Part shown: positions 1-8,447 of the stretch, piece after piece
How the letters are laid out: every line of letters starts with the position of its first letter
Position numbering within the stretch: the first letter of the stretch is position 1
NCBI GenBank assembly: GCA_017452265.1
Contig: JAFTMS010000006.1
Coordinates: 1-64,000 of the forward strand
Length of the DNA: 64,000 nt
DNA from: Bacteroidales bacterium
GTDB lineage: Bacteria; Bacteroidota; Bacteroidia; Bacteroidales; UBA932
Direction: 5' to 3'
The notes under the pieces: generated by a model
Databases searched by the model: none
Seen by the model: the letters and a program-made list of their open reading frames with translations, nothing else
What the model was told of the DNA's origin: nothing
Position numbers and translations under genes: made by a program

Positions 1-1745
1 ATGGTCTCGCCGCCCTTTCCGATGATTGCGCCGATGAACTCGCCTGCAACACGGATCTGTACCATACGTGGAACGAACTCCTTGTAGTCTGCACGTGGCT
101 CGCTGATGGTCTTCATCATCTCGCCCATGATGTGGAGGCGGCCCTGACGTGCCTGCTCGAGAGCCCTCTCGAGAACGTCGTATGAAAGTCCGTCAACCTT
201 GATGTCCATCTGAGTGGCTGTGATACCGTCCTTTGTACCGGTTACCTTGAAGTCCATATCTCCGAGGTGGTCCTCATCTCCGAGGATGTCGGTAAGGATG
301 GCGTAGCGCTCGTTAGGATTCTCCTTGTCTGTGATGAGACCCATTGCAACACCTGCAACAGGCTTCTTTATCTTCACACCTGCATCCATCAATGCGAGGC
401 AGCCTGCGCAGACTGTAGCCATTGATGATGAACCGTTTGACTCAAGGATGTCTGAAACCACGCGCACTGCGTATGGATTCTCCGGAGCCATAGGGATCAT
501 AGGCTTGAGAGCCCTGTATGCAAGGTTTCCGTGTCCGATCTCACGACGGCCTACGCCTCTCTGAGGACGTGCCTCTCCTGTTGAGAAAGGAGGGAAGTTG
601 TAGTGAAGCACGAACTGGTCTGTGTCCTGGATGAGGACTTCGTCGCGCTCCTTCATGTCGAGCTTTGTTCCGAGGGTCACAGTCGAAAGCGACTGAGTCT
701 CACCGCGGGTGAAGATTGCCGATCCGTGAGCGCAAGGGAGATAGTCTGTCTCGCACCAGATCGGACGTACGGTAGTTGTGTCACGTCCGTCGAGGCGCAC
801 ACCCTCGTCAAGGATCATATTTCTCATAGCCGCCTTCTCCACAGCATGATAGTATCTCTCCACCATCATGTGCTTCTCCTCGCGCTCCTCTTCAGGAAGG
901 GTCTCATAGAACTCCTCCTTGAGTGCCTCGAAAGCGTCTGATCTTTCATGTTTTGCAGAGCCTGACTTAGCGATTGCATAGCATCTGTCATAGCAGAATG
1001 CCTCGATTGCCTTGCGGAGTTCCTCGTCGTTCTCCTCGTGGCAGTAAGTCCTCTTCTCTGTCTTGCCGACGGCCTCCATGAGCTCCATCTGCACCTTGCA
1101 GTGCTTCTTGATTTCCTCGTGAGCGAACTTGATGGCCTCAAGCATGTCATGCTCGCTGACCTCGTTCATCTCACCCTCGACCATCATGATGTTGTCGTAT
1201 GTAGCGGCAACGATGAGGTCGATGTCGGCGTCAGCCATCTCGCTGAAGTTAGGGTTAATCTTGAACTCGCCGCCGATCCTTGCAACGCGGACCTCAGAGA
1301 TAGGGCCCTCGAAAGGAATGTCGCTGACAGCGAGTGCCGATGATGCTGCAAGTCCTGCAAGTGCATCCGGCTGGATGTCCTTCTCAGCAGAGATAAGGTT
1401 TACGTTTACATATACTTCTGCGTGGAAATCCTCCGGGAACAGCGGCCTGAGTGCCCTGTCCACAAGTCTTGCGATGAGGATCTCATAGTCAGAAGCCTTT
1501 CCCTCACGCTTCATGAAGCCTCCCGGGAAACGTCCCGCAGAAGCGTATTTCTCCTTGTAGTCCACCTGAAGAGGCATGAAGTCCACATCCTCCTTCGCGT
1601 CCTTCGCGCAGGTCACTGTCGCAAGGAGCATTGTGCCGCCCATCTTGACGACAACAGAACCGTCAGCCTGTTTTGCGAGCTTGCCGGTCTCGATTTCAAT
1701 TACCCTACCGTCGGATAATTCGATTGTCTTTTTTACGATATTCAT
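1..1745 (-). CDS. pnp: Polyribonucleotide nucleotidyltransferase (PNPase), 3' end outside window
   Basis: PNPase degrades mRNA 3' to 5' by phosphorolysis. Reading leftwards from the ATG at 1745 there are 581 codons with no stop. The protein begins [15 protein letters not shown], and both RNase PH-like domains are complete, joined by the helical linker. The last residues are the GxxG loop of the KH domain (IIGKGGET, residues 574-581), so the window edge cuts the gene inside the KH fold; the rest of KH and the S1 domain, about 130 residues in the family, lie outside. rpsO lies just upstream on the same strand, the classical rpsO-pnp order, but a strong terminator separates them. Identity is certain from length, order of domains and motif. 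Confidence 0.96.
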   Translation of the reverse strand, partial: MNIVKKTIELSDGRVIEIETGKLAKQADGSVVVKMGGTMLLATVTCAKDAKEDVDFMPLQVDYKEKYASAGRFPGGFMKREGKASDYEILIARLVDRALRPLFPEDFHAEVYVNVNLISAEKDIQPDALAGLAASSALAVSDIPFEGPISEVRVARIGGEFKINPNFSEMADADIDLIVAATYDNIMMVEGEMNEVSEHDMLEAIKFAHEEIKKHCKVQMELMEAVGKTEKRTYCHEENDEELRKAIEAFCYDRCYAIAKSGSAKHERSDAFEALKEEFYETLPEEEREEKHMMVERYYHAVEKAAMRNMILDEGVRLDGRDTTTVRPIWCETDYLPCAHGSAIFTRGETQSLSTVTLGTKLDMKERDEVLIQDTDQFVLHYNFPPFSTGEARPQRGVGRREIGHGNLAYRALKPMIPMAPENPYAVRVVSDILESNGSSSMATVCAGCLALMDAGVKIKKPVAGVAMGLITDKENPNERYAILTDILGDEDHLGDMDFKVTGTKDGITATQMDIKVDGLSYDVLERALEQARQGRLHIMGEMMKTISEPRADYKEFVPRMVQIRVAGEFIGAIIGKGGET

Positions 1746-1907
1746 TACTTCTGTCTCAACCTGCCTCCCCCAATGGGAGTTGATTATTAATGATTTCCGC
1801 CCATACGAAGCCCTGCAAGGCTTCTAAATACAGTTACGTATATATATTGTTCTGCCTCCGTAGCGCCGCAGGTTGGTCTTTGTTAGCGCATTGGAAGCGT
1901 CTTTGCG
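1746..1907 (-). promoter_or_regulatory. pnp 5' leader with hairpins
   Basis: This 160-base stretch between the rpsO terminator and the pnp start holds a GAAGCC/GGCTTC hairpin (1807-1824) and a weaker CTCCC/GGGAG hairpin (1765-1779) close to the start codon. In enterobacteria a pnp leader stem-loop is the target of RNase III and PNPase autoregulation. A similar role here is only inference; I see no clear promoter consensus in it. Confidence 0.3.
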
Positions 1908-1946
1908 TGAAAAAAGGGGGAGTCCCATTCTTGGGCGTTCCCCCTT
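1908..1946 (-). terminator. rpsO rho-independent terminator
   Basis: The arms AAGGGGGA (1914-1921) and TCCCCCTT (1939-1946) pair perfectly, with an inner CCCA/TGGG stem. Read on the minus strand the stem is followed by six T (1910-1915). It lies just after the rpsO stop codon and should separate rpsO from pnp. Confidence 0.85.
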
Positions 1947-1970
1947 CGTCGGTTCCTACTATTATGTAGC

Positions 1971-2246
1971 TTATCGACGGAGGCCAAGCTCCTTGACGAT
2001 AGCTCTGTATCTCTCAATGTCCTTCGCCTTGAGGTAGTCAAGTACACGACGACGCTTACCGACAAGCTTCAAGAGTGAGCGACGAGTCACATAGTCGTGC
2101 TTGTTGCTCTTGAGGTGCTCGGTAAGGTGAGCGATACGGTAGGAAAACAGTGCCACCTGGCTCTCTGGAGAACCTGTGTCAGCGTTAGACTTTCCGTACT
2201 TCTCGAAAAGCTCCTGTTTTTTCTCTGGTGCCAAATATTCAGCCAT
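1971..2246 (-). CDS. rpsO: 30S ribosomal protein S15
   Basis: A 91-residue protein, close to the usual 88-89 for S15. It carries the family core: [21 protein letters not shown] and the [24 protein letters not shown] segment that binds the 16S rRNA three-way junction. S15 is a primary binder of the small-subunit platform. The gene has its own promoter (2318-2347), a structured leader and a terminator, so it is a single-gene unit ahead of pnp. Confidence 0.98.
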   Translation of the reverse strand: MAEYLAPEKKQELFEKYGKSNADTGSPESQVALFSYRIAHLTEHLKSNKHDYVTRRSLLKLVGKRRRVLDYLKAKDIERYRAIVKELGLRR

Positions 2247-2285
2247 CTTTTGAAAAAATTAGAGGTTAATTATTGATTCTATCGT

Positions 2286-2316
2286 GCCCGTTCCCGACTT
2301 TCGGGATTAAGCGGGC
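2286..2316 (-). promoter_or_regulatory. Nested hairpin in rpsO leader, possible S15 autoregulatory element
   Basis: On the plus strand GCCCG (2286-2290) pairs with CGGGC (2312-2316), and inside it TCCCGA (2292-2297) pairs with TCGGGA (2301-2306) around a 3-base loop. In many bacteria S15 represses its own mRNA through a structured leader, with different structures in different phyla. Autoregulation here is inference. The predicted start site (about 2311-2313) may remove part of the outer stem, leaving only the inner one. Confidence 0.4.
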
Positions 2317-2317
2317 G

Positions 2318-2347
2318 CAAAGATACGCATAAATTGCAAGAAAACAA
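2318..2347 (-). promoter_or_regulatory. rpsO promoter (Bacteroidetes type)
   Basis: On the minus strand a TTG (2345-2347) is followed after 19 bases by TATCTTTG (2318-2325), a full match to the Bacteroidetes -33/-7 consensus with TAnnTTTG. It is about 70 bases upstream of the rpsO ATG. Confidence 0.75.
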
Positions 2348-2368
2348 GAAATTGCCACAAAAAATCTA

Positions 2369-2376
2369 TAACTTTG
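2369..2376 (+). promoter_or_regulatory. Probable -7 element of the flavoprotein gene
   Basis: TAACTTTG matches TAnnTTTG and lies 29 bases before the start codon at 2405. The only TTG upstream is too close (14 bases), so the -33 part is not convincing. Confidence 0.45.
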
Positions 2377-2404
2377 CAGGCTCAAACTTGAAGAGTTAAA
2401 TGTT

Positions 2405-4153
2405 ATGAACATGAAAAGACTGATTCATATCCTTGCTTTGGTCGGGGGAATCGCTTTCCTTGCAGGATGCGATGAAAAAGAGGCAGACCTGCCGCAGCCG
2501 GAACAGGCTGTGATGCAGGACGGAGTATACGAAGGACTGGGCGAAGGCCGGAGTGGAATGATCAAGGTCGCCGTTGAGGTGAAGGAGCATATCATCACAG
2601 CTATCCGCATTCTCAGCCAATCTGAATCGAAATTTGCACAGCCGGCGGAACAGCAGATCATAGAAGCCGTCTTGGAAAAGCAGACGACCGAGGGTGTGGA
2701 TGCCGTAAGTGGGGCCACCCTTACCTCCAACGGAATGCTGGCGGCCATCGGCATGGCCATCGATGCTTCGAAAGGTGTGGAACGGGAGGAAGCGGCCTAT
2801 ACCGACACCTCTTGCGACATCGTCGTGGTGGGAGCAGGTGGTGCCGGACTGGCTGCAGCTGTGCAGGCATCATCGATGGGAGCCCACGTCATCGTTCTGG
2901 AGAAGCAGGGAATCATCGGCGGAAATACCAACTATTCCACGGGCGGTCTGAATGCGGCCGAAACCTCGGTCCAGAAGAAACTGGGTATTACGGATTCCAG
3001 ACAGAGCCATTTCGATGACACCATGTCGGGCGGCCATTACCTGAATGACCCATCGTTGGTGACAACCTTGGTAAATAAGGCTGCTGCGGTAGTGGACTGG
3101 CTCATTTCCCTGGGAGCCGATATGGGCGATGTGGGCAAGATGGCAGGTTCGAGTCAAAGCCGTACCCATCGTCCGTCGGGTGGTGCAGCCATCGGCCCAC
3201 ACCTGATGTCGGTATTGAGCAGGGCGGTTCAAGCCGAAAACATTTCCATCCGTACCCGCAATACTGTGACGGCATTGACTGAAAAGGACGGAAAGGTGAC
3301 AGGCGTAAAGGTGAATACGTCCAAGGGTACTTACAGCATACAGGCAAAGGCGGTGATTATCGCTACCGGAGGCTTCGGCGCCAACTTGTCCATGGTAGAG
3401 CAGTATCGTCCGGAACTGAAGGGTTTCGGCACTTCCAATCATCACGGTGCTACAGGCGATGCCTTCGAGTGGGTAGAGGCCTTGCAGGTGCCGTTGGTAC
3501 ACATGGACCAGATACAGGTGCATCCTACCGGAGAAACGGGCAGCCATCTGCTGATAACGGAGGCCGTCCGTGGCAATGGCGCTATTCTGGTGAACAGCGA
3601 AGGAGTACGTTTCGCTGATGAGATGTGGACACGCGACAGACTTTCGGATGCTATTCTGGAGCAGACGGGAAAGTCGGCTTATATCATATTTGACCAAAGC
3701 GTACGTGAGTCGCTGAGTGCCATTGAAAACTATGCCCAGCAAGGTCTGCTCACCTCAGCCGGTACCGTTTCCGAACTGGCGCAGGCGCTGAATCTGCCCG
3801 TGCCGGCCTTTGTCGCAACCATGGAGGCTTACCGGATGTATCAAGTTGCCGGAGAAGATCCGGATTTCGGCCGTAAGGCGGAAGAAATGCCTCGTCCGCT
3901 CAATCAGGCGCCTTATTATGCCATTCATGTAGAGCCGGTGATACACCACACTATGGGTGGCATCAAGATCAACTCGAATGCAGAAGTGCTGAATGAGGCG
4001 GGTGAGGCTGTTCCAGGATTGTATGCGGCAGGTGAAGTGACGGGAGGGGTGCATGGCGGAAACCGTCTGGGAGGCAATGCCGTAGCAGACATCATGGTGT
4101 TCGGCCAGATAGCCGGCACCTCTGCCGCCCGGTTTGCCTCGGCAAACTTCTGA
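2405..4153 (+). CDS. Flavocytochrome c / fumarate reductase-like FMN-FAD lipoprotein
   Basis: A 582-residue protein with a lipoprotein signal ending at LAGC (Cys22), so it is probably anchored in a membrane outside the cytoplasm. Residues about 38-115 form an FMN-binding domain with DAVSGATLTS (99-108), the site where ApbE-type flavin transferases attach FMN to threonine. A Rossmann GAGGAGLAAA (about 143-152) starts the FAD domain. Active-site features of soluble fumarate reductases are present: EAVRGNGAILVN, HHTMGG and GNRLGGNAVAD. No haem-binding CxxCH is seen, so electrons must come from a partner. It could reduce fumarate or another enoate such as urocanate or acrylate. MNMKR at 2405 and MKR at 2411 are both possible starts. 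No other gene of the pathway is next to it. Confidence 0.88.
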   Translation: MNMKRLIHILALVGGIAFLAGCDEKEADLPQPEQAVMQDGVYEGLGEGRSGMIKVAVEVKEHIITAIRILSQSESKFAQPAEQQIIEAVLEKQTTEGVDAVSGATLTSNGMLAAIGMAIDASKGVEREEAAYTDTSCDIVVVGAGGAGLAAAVQASSMGAHVIVLEKQGIIGGNTNYSTGGLNAAETSVQKKLGITDSRQSHFDDTMSGGHYLNDPSLVTTLVNKAAAVVDWLISLGADMGDVGKMAGSSQSRTHRPSGGAAIGPHLMSVLSRAVQAENISIRTRNTVTALTEKDGKVTGVKVNTSKGTYSIQAKAVIIATGGFGANLSMVEQYRPELKGFGTSNHHGATGDAFEWVEALQVPLVHMDQIQVHPTGETGSHLLITEAVRGNGAILVNSEGVRFADEMWTRDRLSDAILEQTGKSAYIIFDQSVRESLSAIENYAQQGLLTSAGTVSELAQALNLPVPAFVATMEAYRMYQVAGEDPDFGRKAEEMPRPLNQAPYYAIHVEPVIHHTMGGIKINSNAEVLNEAGEAVPGLYAAGEVTGGVHGGNRLGGNAVADIMVFGQIAGTSAARFASANF

Positions 4154-4197
4154 ACCTGAATCCCCCTCCTGTATTGCCACATATACAGAAGTATGAC

Positions 4198-4241
4198 AAG
4201 CGTGTGGTACAAGAATCAGCCGATTCCTGTACCACACGCTT
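4198..4241. repeat. Palindromic element A, copy 1 (also possible terminator)
   Basis: GCGTGTGGTACA (4200-4211) pairs exactly with TGTACCACACGC (4228-4239), and inside it GAATC pairs with GATTC across an A/C mismatch. The same sequence recurs at 4660-4697. It lies 45 bases after the flavoprotein stop and is followed by CTTCTTCT, so this copy may also end transcription. Confidence 0.75.
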
Positions 4242-4287
4242 CTTCTACCCTGCTCGAAACGCAGTCTGTTGCAGGTCCCTTGTTCAC

Positions 4288-4319
4288 GTGATACAAAAAT
4301 TCTCAAGTTTTTATATCAC
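4288..4319. repeat. AT-rich palindrome
   Basis: GTGATA-C-AAAAA (4288-4299) pairs with TTTTT-A-TATCAC (4308-4319), again with one A/C mismatch in the middle of the stem. Function unknown. Confidence 0.5.
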
Positions 4320-4408
4320 CCTGTCTGAGTCAACTTCGTATAGGCTCGGCACGCATGTTTCCACTTGATGCGATGCCATGTCATACCTGATTCTTCTTGC
4401 AAGTGAGG

Positions 4409-4450
4409 CACCGTCCGACACTTTTTTGGCCATTTTCATGACGGACGGTG
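4409..4450. repeat. Palindromic element B, copy 1
   Basis: CACCGTCCG (4409-4417) pairs perfectly with CGGACGGTG (4442-4450). Across its length, including the loop with its T run and CCATTTT, it aligns with the element at 4484-4521, so the two are copies of one repeat. Confidence 0.6.
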
Positions 4451-4483
4451 CTGAAAATACATCTAATAGCTCCGCTTTCGGAG

Positions 4484-4521
4484 CCGTCACACATCTTTTT
4501 GCCAGTTTTGATGTGCGACGG
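4484..4521. repeat. Palindromic element B, copy 2
   Basis: CCGTCACACATC (4484-4495) pairs with GATGTGCGACGG (4510-4521) with one A/C mismatch. The loop TTTTTGCCAGTTTT matches the loop of copy 1 at 4409-4450. Confidence 0.6.
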
Positions 4522-4659
4522 TTTATATGAAACTGAAAATCCCGGCCTCATGGTTAAAACCTGAAGTTTAAGGACAGATAGTGTGTTGTCAATCTGAATT
4601 GCATGCAATATGCGTTGCTTGTTCGCGCCAAGACTCGCGCCATTTTCAGAAATATGACG

Positions 4660-4697
4660 AGTGTGGTACAAAAATCAGCCGATTCCTGTACCACACT
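4660..4697. repeat. Palindromic element A, copy 2
   Basis: AGTGTGGTACA (4660-4670) pairs with TGTACCACACT (4687-4697). Over 40 bases it differs from copy 1 (4198-4241) at only a few positions, and the preceding TATGACRAG is shared too. It lies just upstream of the leu promoter. Confidence 0.75.
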
Positions 4698-4749
4698 CCG
4701 GTATAGCCGTCCCCTGAAGCAGTCCTTGTCGGATTTTCCGACGGTAGTG

Positions 4750-4780
4750 TTGCTTTTTCAAAATGAATTTGATAATTTTG
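4750..4780 (+). promoter_or_regulatory. leu operon promoter
   Basis: TTG (4750-4752), a 20-base spacer and TAATTTTG (4773-4780) fit the Bacteroidetes promoter consensus. Transcription would start near 4787, about 40 bases before the leader peptide gene. Confidence 0.65.
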
Positions 4781-4824
4781 TTGTCCCGAAAACAAGCTCA
4801 AAGACGAACGCAAAACGAACTTAC

Positions 4825-4881
4825 ATGAACAGGAGAACCCTATCGCTGCTATCACTATTGCTATGGAATCTTCCTCGGTGA
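4825..4881 (+). CDS. leuL: leu operon leader peptide
   Basis: This 18-codon frame encodes MNRRTLSLLSLLLWNLPR. Seven of 18 residues are leucine, clustered in codons 6-13, and four of the seven use CTA, a codon that is uncommon in the neighbouring genes. The frame lies between a good promoter (4750-4780) and a terminator hairpin (4954-4983) that ends ten bases before leuA. This is the design of leuL in enterobacteria: leucine shortage stalls the ribosome on the Leu codons and prevents formation of the terminator. I could not identify the antiterminator pairing with confidence. There is no resemblance in sequence to enterobacterial leuL, only in composition and position. Confidence 0.8.
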   Translation: MNRRTLSLLSLLLWNLPR

Positions 4882-4953
4882 AGGCTCCGGTCAGGTGATG
4901 TATATGCAGTGAAGGTTTCGGAATGAAATCATCATAAAAATATATGTTAATGT

Positions 4954-4983
4954 GCCTCCGGATGCTTTCCGGGGGCTTTTTTA
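4954..4983 (+). terminator. leu attenuator terminator
   Basis: GCCTCCGGA (4954-4962) pairs with TCCGGGGGC (4968-4976) over nine pairs, one a G-T wobble, around a five-base loop, followed by TTTTTT. It lies between leuL and leuA, so it should abort transcription when leucyl-tRNA is plentiful. Confidence 0.85.
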
Positions 4984-4992
4984 TTTAGACAA

Positions 4993-6489
4993 ATGGACCA
5001 GAAACTCTATGTATTTGACACGACTCTCAGGGACGGCGAACAGGTTCCCGGATGTCAACTTAACACGATTGAGAAGATCGAACTGGCAAAGCTGCTCGAA
5101 ACCATGAAGGTGGATGTCATCGAGTGCGGATTCCCGATATCCAGCCCCGGTGACTTCAAGTCCATCGTTGAAATCTCTAAAGTGGTGACCGAATCGAGGC
5201 TGTGCGCCCTCTCGCGTGCTGTCGAAAAGGATATAGACATGGCTGCCGACGCCCTTCATTTCGCACGTCTGAAGCGTATCCACACCGGAATAGGTACGTC
5301 GGACTACCATATCAGATATAAATTCAACTCCAACCGCGACGAAATCCTCGAACGTGCGGTGGCGGCCGTGAAGTATGCAAGGAAGTATGTCGATGACGTG
5401 GAGTTTTATGCAGAGGACGCAGGCAGGACCGATAACGAATACCTCGCGAGGGTGGTGGAGGCCGTAATCAAGGCCGGTGCGACCGTGGTGAACATCCCGG
5501 ACACGACGGGATACTGCCTTCCGCACGAGTACGGAGCGAAGATAAAATACCTCATCGACAACGTCCCGAACATCGACAAGGCCATAATCTCGACGCATTG
5601 CCACAACGACCTCGGAATGGCCACGGCAAACACCCTCGCCGGAGTGATCAACGGTGCAAGGCAGGTGGAGGTGACCATGAACGGTGTGGGAGAAAGGGCC
5701 GGAAACACGGCGATGGAGGAAGTCGTGATGGCGGTGAAGAGCCGCAAGGACATCCCTGTATATACCGACATCGTCACCCGGCATTTCCACAAGGCCTCAC
5801 ATGCCGTTTCGACGCTTATGAGGATGCCTGTGCAGCCGAACAAGGCCATCGTGGGCAGAAACGCCTTCGCGCATTCGTCGGGAATACATCAGGACGGAGT
5901 GCTCAAGAACCGTGAGAGCTATGAAATCATCGATCCTGTGGATGTGGGAGTGAACGATTCCACTATCGAACTCACTGCAAGAAGCGGCAGGGCTGCCCTG
6001 AACCACCATCTGCAGCGTCTCGGAATCAATCTGACCAAGGAACTCCTGGACAGCGCGTATGACAAGTTCCTCAAGCTTGCAGACTGCAAGAAGGACATCA
6101 ACGATTCAGACCTGTACATGCTGGCCGGAGTGACGCAGGACAAGCACGCCCAGAAGCTCAGGCTCAAATATCTGCAGGTGGTATGCGGAAAGAACGCCAT
6201 ACCGATGGCGACGGTGAAGCTCATCATCGACGGCGAGGAATGCACCGCCACATCGAGCGGAAACGGCCCTGTGGATGCTGCGTTCAAGGCAGTCAGAAGC
6301 CTGATACACAGGAAGGTGAACCTCGAGGAATATCTCGTCCAGGCGATAACCAAGGGCACGGACGACGTGGGCAAGGTGCACATACAGATCGAGAATCAGG
6401 GAAATATATACTACGGATTTTCGGCAAACACCGACATCGTGACGGCATCGGTCGAGGCCTACGTGAACGCAATTTCCAAAATTATATGA
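4993..6489 (+). CDS. leuA: 2-Isopropylmalate synthase
   Basis: First committed step of leucine synthesis: condensation of 2-oxoisovalerate with acetyl-CoA. The 498-residue protein has the DRE-TIM barrel with [13 protein letters not shown] near residue 8, the metal-binding [18 protein letters not shown] and the [14 protein letters not shown] segment, followed by a C-terminal regulatory (leucine-sensing) domain from about residue 370, with [21 protein letters not shown]. Length and domains match LeuA rather than homocitrate or citramalate synthase, and leuCDB follow directly. The ATG is ten bases after the attenuator's T tract. Confidence 0.96.
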   Translation: MDQKLYVFDTTLRDGEQVPGCQLNTIEKIELAKLLETMKVDVIECGFPISSPGDFKSIVEISKVVTESRLCALSRAVEKDIDMAADALHFARLKRIHTGIGTSDYHIRYKFNSNRDEILERAVAAVKYARKYVDDVEFYAEDAGRTDNEYLARVVEAVIKAGATVVNIPDTTGYCLPHEYGAKIKYLIDNVPNIDKAIISTHCHNDLGMATANTLAGVINGARQVEVTMNGVGERAGNTAMEEVVMAVKSRKDIPVYTDIVTRHFHKASHAVSTLMRMPVQPNKAIVGRNAFAHSSGIHQDGVLKNRESYEIIDPVDVGVNDSTIELTARSGRAALNHHLQRLGINLTKELLDSAYDKFLKLADCKKDINDSDLYMLAGVTQDKHAQKLRLKYLQVVCGKNAIPMATVKLIIDGEECTATSSGNGPVDAAFKAVRSLIHRKVNLEEYLVQAITKGTDDVGKVHIQIENQGNIYYGFSANTDIVTASVEAYVNAISKII

Positions 6490-6490
6490 T

Positions 6491-7876
6491 ATGGACAAGA
6501 CACTTTTTGACAAGATATGGGAGGCGCACGTGGTGAAGAGCCTGCAGGACGGGCCGGACGTGCTCTATGTTGACCGCCATCTGATCCATGAGGTGACGTC
6601 CCCTCAGGCATTTTCGGCTCTCCGTGAAAAGGGTATGAAGGTGTTCCGGCCGCAGAGGACGTTCGCCACATGTGACCACAACACCCCGACGCAGGATCAG
6701 GACAAGCCGATATCTGATCCGGCTTCCGCACAGGCCGTGGACACACTCGCAAGGAATACGATGGAAAACGGTATCACGTTCTTTCCGCTCGGAGATCCGG
6801 GCAACGGCATCGTGCATGTGATAGGACCGGAGCAGGGGATTGTCCTCTGCGGCCAGACGGTCGTCTGCGGAGACAGCCACACGGCGACGCACGGCGCATT
6901 CGGAAACATCGCCTTCGGAATAGGTACCAGCGAGGTGGAGATGGTCTTCGCCACCCAGTGCCTCATGCAGAACAAGCCGCGTCAGGCCCGCATCACTGTG
7001 GACGGAAGGCTCGCTCCGGACGTGACGCCGAAGGATGTAATCCTTTATATAATATCGAAGTTAGGCACCGGCGGATGCACAGGATGCTTTGTGGAATATG
7101 CCGGAGAAGTGTTCCGGAACATGAGCATGGAAGGCCGTATGACGGTCTGCAACATGAGCATCGAGATGGGAGCGAAAGGCGGACTTGTGGCTCCGGACGA
7201 CACGACGTTCGAATATATGAAGGGCCGCCGTTTCGCTCCGTCGGAGGAAGAGTTCGCGCGCATGGTGCCGCAGTGGAGGAAATTGAAGACGGATGACGAC
7301 GCGGTCTTTGATGTCGAGCATACATTCGATGCCGCCGATATAAGGCCTATGGCGACATACGGCACAAATCCGGGCATGGGCATGGCTGTGGACGGCGTGA
7401 TTCCGTCGGAGGCGGTCGGCTGCGATTCTGCAAGCTTCGATAAGGCGCTGGCATATATGGACTTCCGTTCGGGTGAACGTCTCGTCGGGAAGAAGATTGA
7501 CTATGTGTTCCTCGGCTCATGCACGAACGGCCGGATTGAGGACTTCCGTGCCTTTGCATCTGCGGTGAAGGGTCGCCGCAAGGCTCCGGAGGTGACGGCA
7601 TGGCTGGTGCCGGGTTCGAAACAGGTTGAGGCCATGATCGAGGCGGAAGGAATCGGGGATGTGCTGAGGGAGGCTGGTTTCGAACTGAGGCAGCCGGGGT
7701 GTTCGGCATGTCTGGCGATGAATGCGGACAAGATTCCGCAGGGAAAATACTGTGTGTCCACGTCGAACCGCAATTTCGAGGGACGTCAGGGGTACGGTGC
7801 AAGGACAATACTTGCAGGCCCTCTGGTAGCGGCAGAGGCGGCTGTAAACGGATATATTGACATATGGAAAAAATAA
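6491..7876 (+). CDS. leuC: 3-Isopropylmalate dehydratase large subunit
   Basis: Aconitase-family subunit that isomerises 2- to 3-isopropylmalate with LeuD. The 461 residues include the usual N-terminal [21 protein letters not shown], and the [4Fe-4S] cysteines in GSCTNGR and GCSACLAMN. The start overlaps nothing but follows the leuA stop by a single base, and its end overlaps leuD by 13 bases, so translation is probably coupled along the operon. Confidence 0.97.
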   Translation: MDKTLFDKIWEAHVVKSLQDGPDVLYVDRHLIHEVTSPQAFSALREKGMKVFRPQRTFATCDHNTPTQDQDKPISDPASAQAVDTLARNTMENGITFFPLGDPGNGIVHVIGPEQGIVLCGQTVVCGDSHTATHGAFGNIAFGIGTSEVEMVFATQCLMQNKPRQARITVDGRLAPDVTPKDVILYIISKLGTGGCTGCFVEYAGEVFRNMSMEGRMTVCNMSIEMGAKGGLVAPDDTTFEYMKGRRFAPSEEEFARMVPQWRKLKTDDDAVFDVEHTFDAADIRPMATYGTNPGMGMAVDGVIPSEAVGCDSASFDKALAYMDFRSGERLVGKKIDYVFLGSCTNGRIEDFRAFASAVKGRRKAPEVTAWLVPGSKQVEAMIEAEGIGDVLREAGFELRQPGCSACLAMNADKIPQGKYCVSTSNRNFEGRQGYGARTILAGPLVAAEAAVNGYIDIWKK

Positions 7877-8439
7877 CGACAATAAAGTCAGCGGCCGTAC
7901 TTGTGCCGATTGCAAATATAGATACGGACCAGATCATTCCGGCCCGTTTCCTGAAGACCACATCACGCGAAGGCTTTGGAGAAAAGCTTTTCTACGACTG
8001 GCGGTATGAAGCCGACGGCACCCCTAAGCAGGGATGCATCCTCGACGGACAGAGCGGAAGCATACTCGTGGCCGGTCATAACTTCGGCTGCGGCTCAAGT
8101 CGCGAACATGCGGCATGGGCGGTCCACGATGCAGGCTTCCGTGCGGTCATTTCGTCGGAATTTGCCGACATTTTCCGAGGCAATGCATTGAACAACAGTG
8201 TGCTGCCGGTGCAGGTGTCTGAGGCTTTTCTGGAATCTCTGACGGCTGCCCTCAAGGCGGATCCTGAAATGGAAGTGTGTGTGGACCTCGTTTCCCGGAC
8301 GGTGTCGGCTGAAGGCGTGGGCAGCGAGACCTTCCCGATAGTAGGATACAAGCGCGAATGCCTCATGAAAGGCTACAGCGACATCGACTACCTCCTTTCA
8401 GACGTCGCTGCCATCCTTGACTATGAATCTAAACACTAA
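7864..8439 (+). CDS. leuD: 3-Isopropylmalate dehydratase small subunit
   Basis: The 191-residue swivel-domain partner of LeuC, with the family motifs [15 protein letters not shown] near the start and [16 protein letters not shown] around residues 70-85. The length is typical. The start codon lies inside the last codons of leuC (13-base overlap), implying coupled translation and equal amounts of both subunits. Confidence 0.97.
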   Translation: MEKITTIKSAAVLVPIANIDTDQIIPARFLKTTSREGFGEKLFYDWRYEADGTPKQGCILDGQSGSILVAGHNFGCGSSREHAAWAVHDAGFRAVISSEFADIFRGNALNNSVLPVQVSEAFLESLTAALKADPEMEVCVDLVSRTVSAEGVGSETFPIVGYKRECLMKGYSDIDYLLSDVAAILDYESKH

Positions 8440-8447
8440 GAAGATTT

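Larger units (their letters stand above)
4154..4749. other. Gene-free, palindrome-rich intergenic stretch
   Basis: There is no credible coding sequence here; the short open frames overlap palindromes and have no family resemblance. The stretch instead holds five hairpin-forming elements of at least two repeated types, listed separately, plus a small GCTCCG/CGGAGC hairpin at 4469-4484. The stretch 4522-4659 shows nothing I can recognise. Confidence 0.6.

Noticed and set aside
4603-4824. N-terminal extension of the leu leader frame to 92 residues
   Set aside because: It runs through a palindrome and the promoter; only the last 18 codons lie downstream of the promoter.
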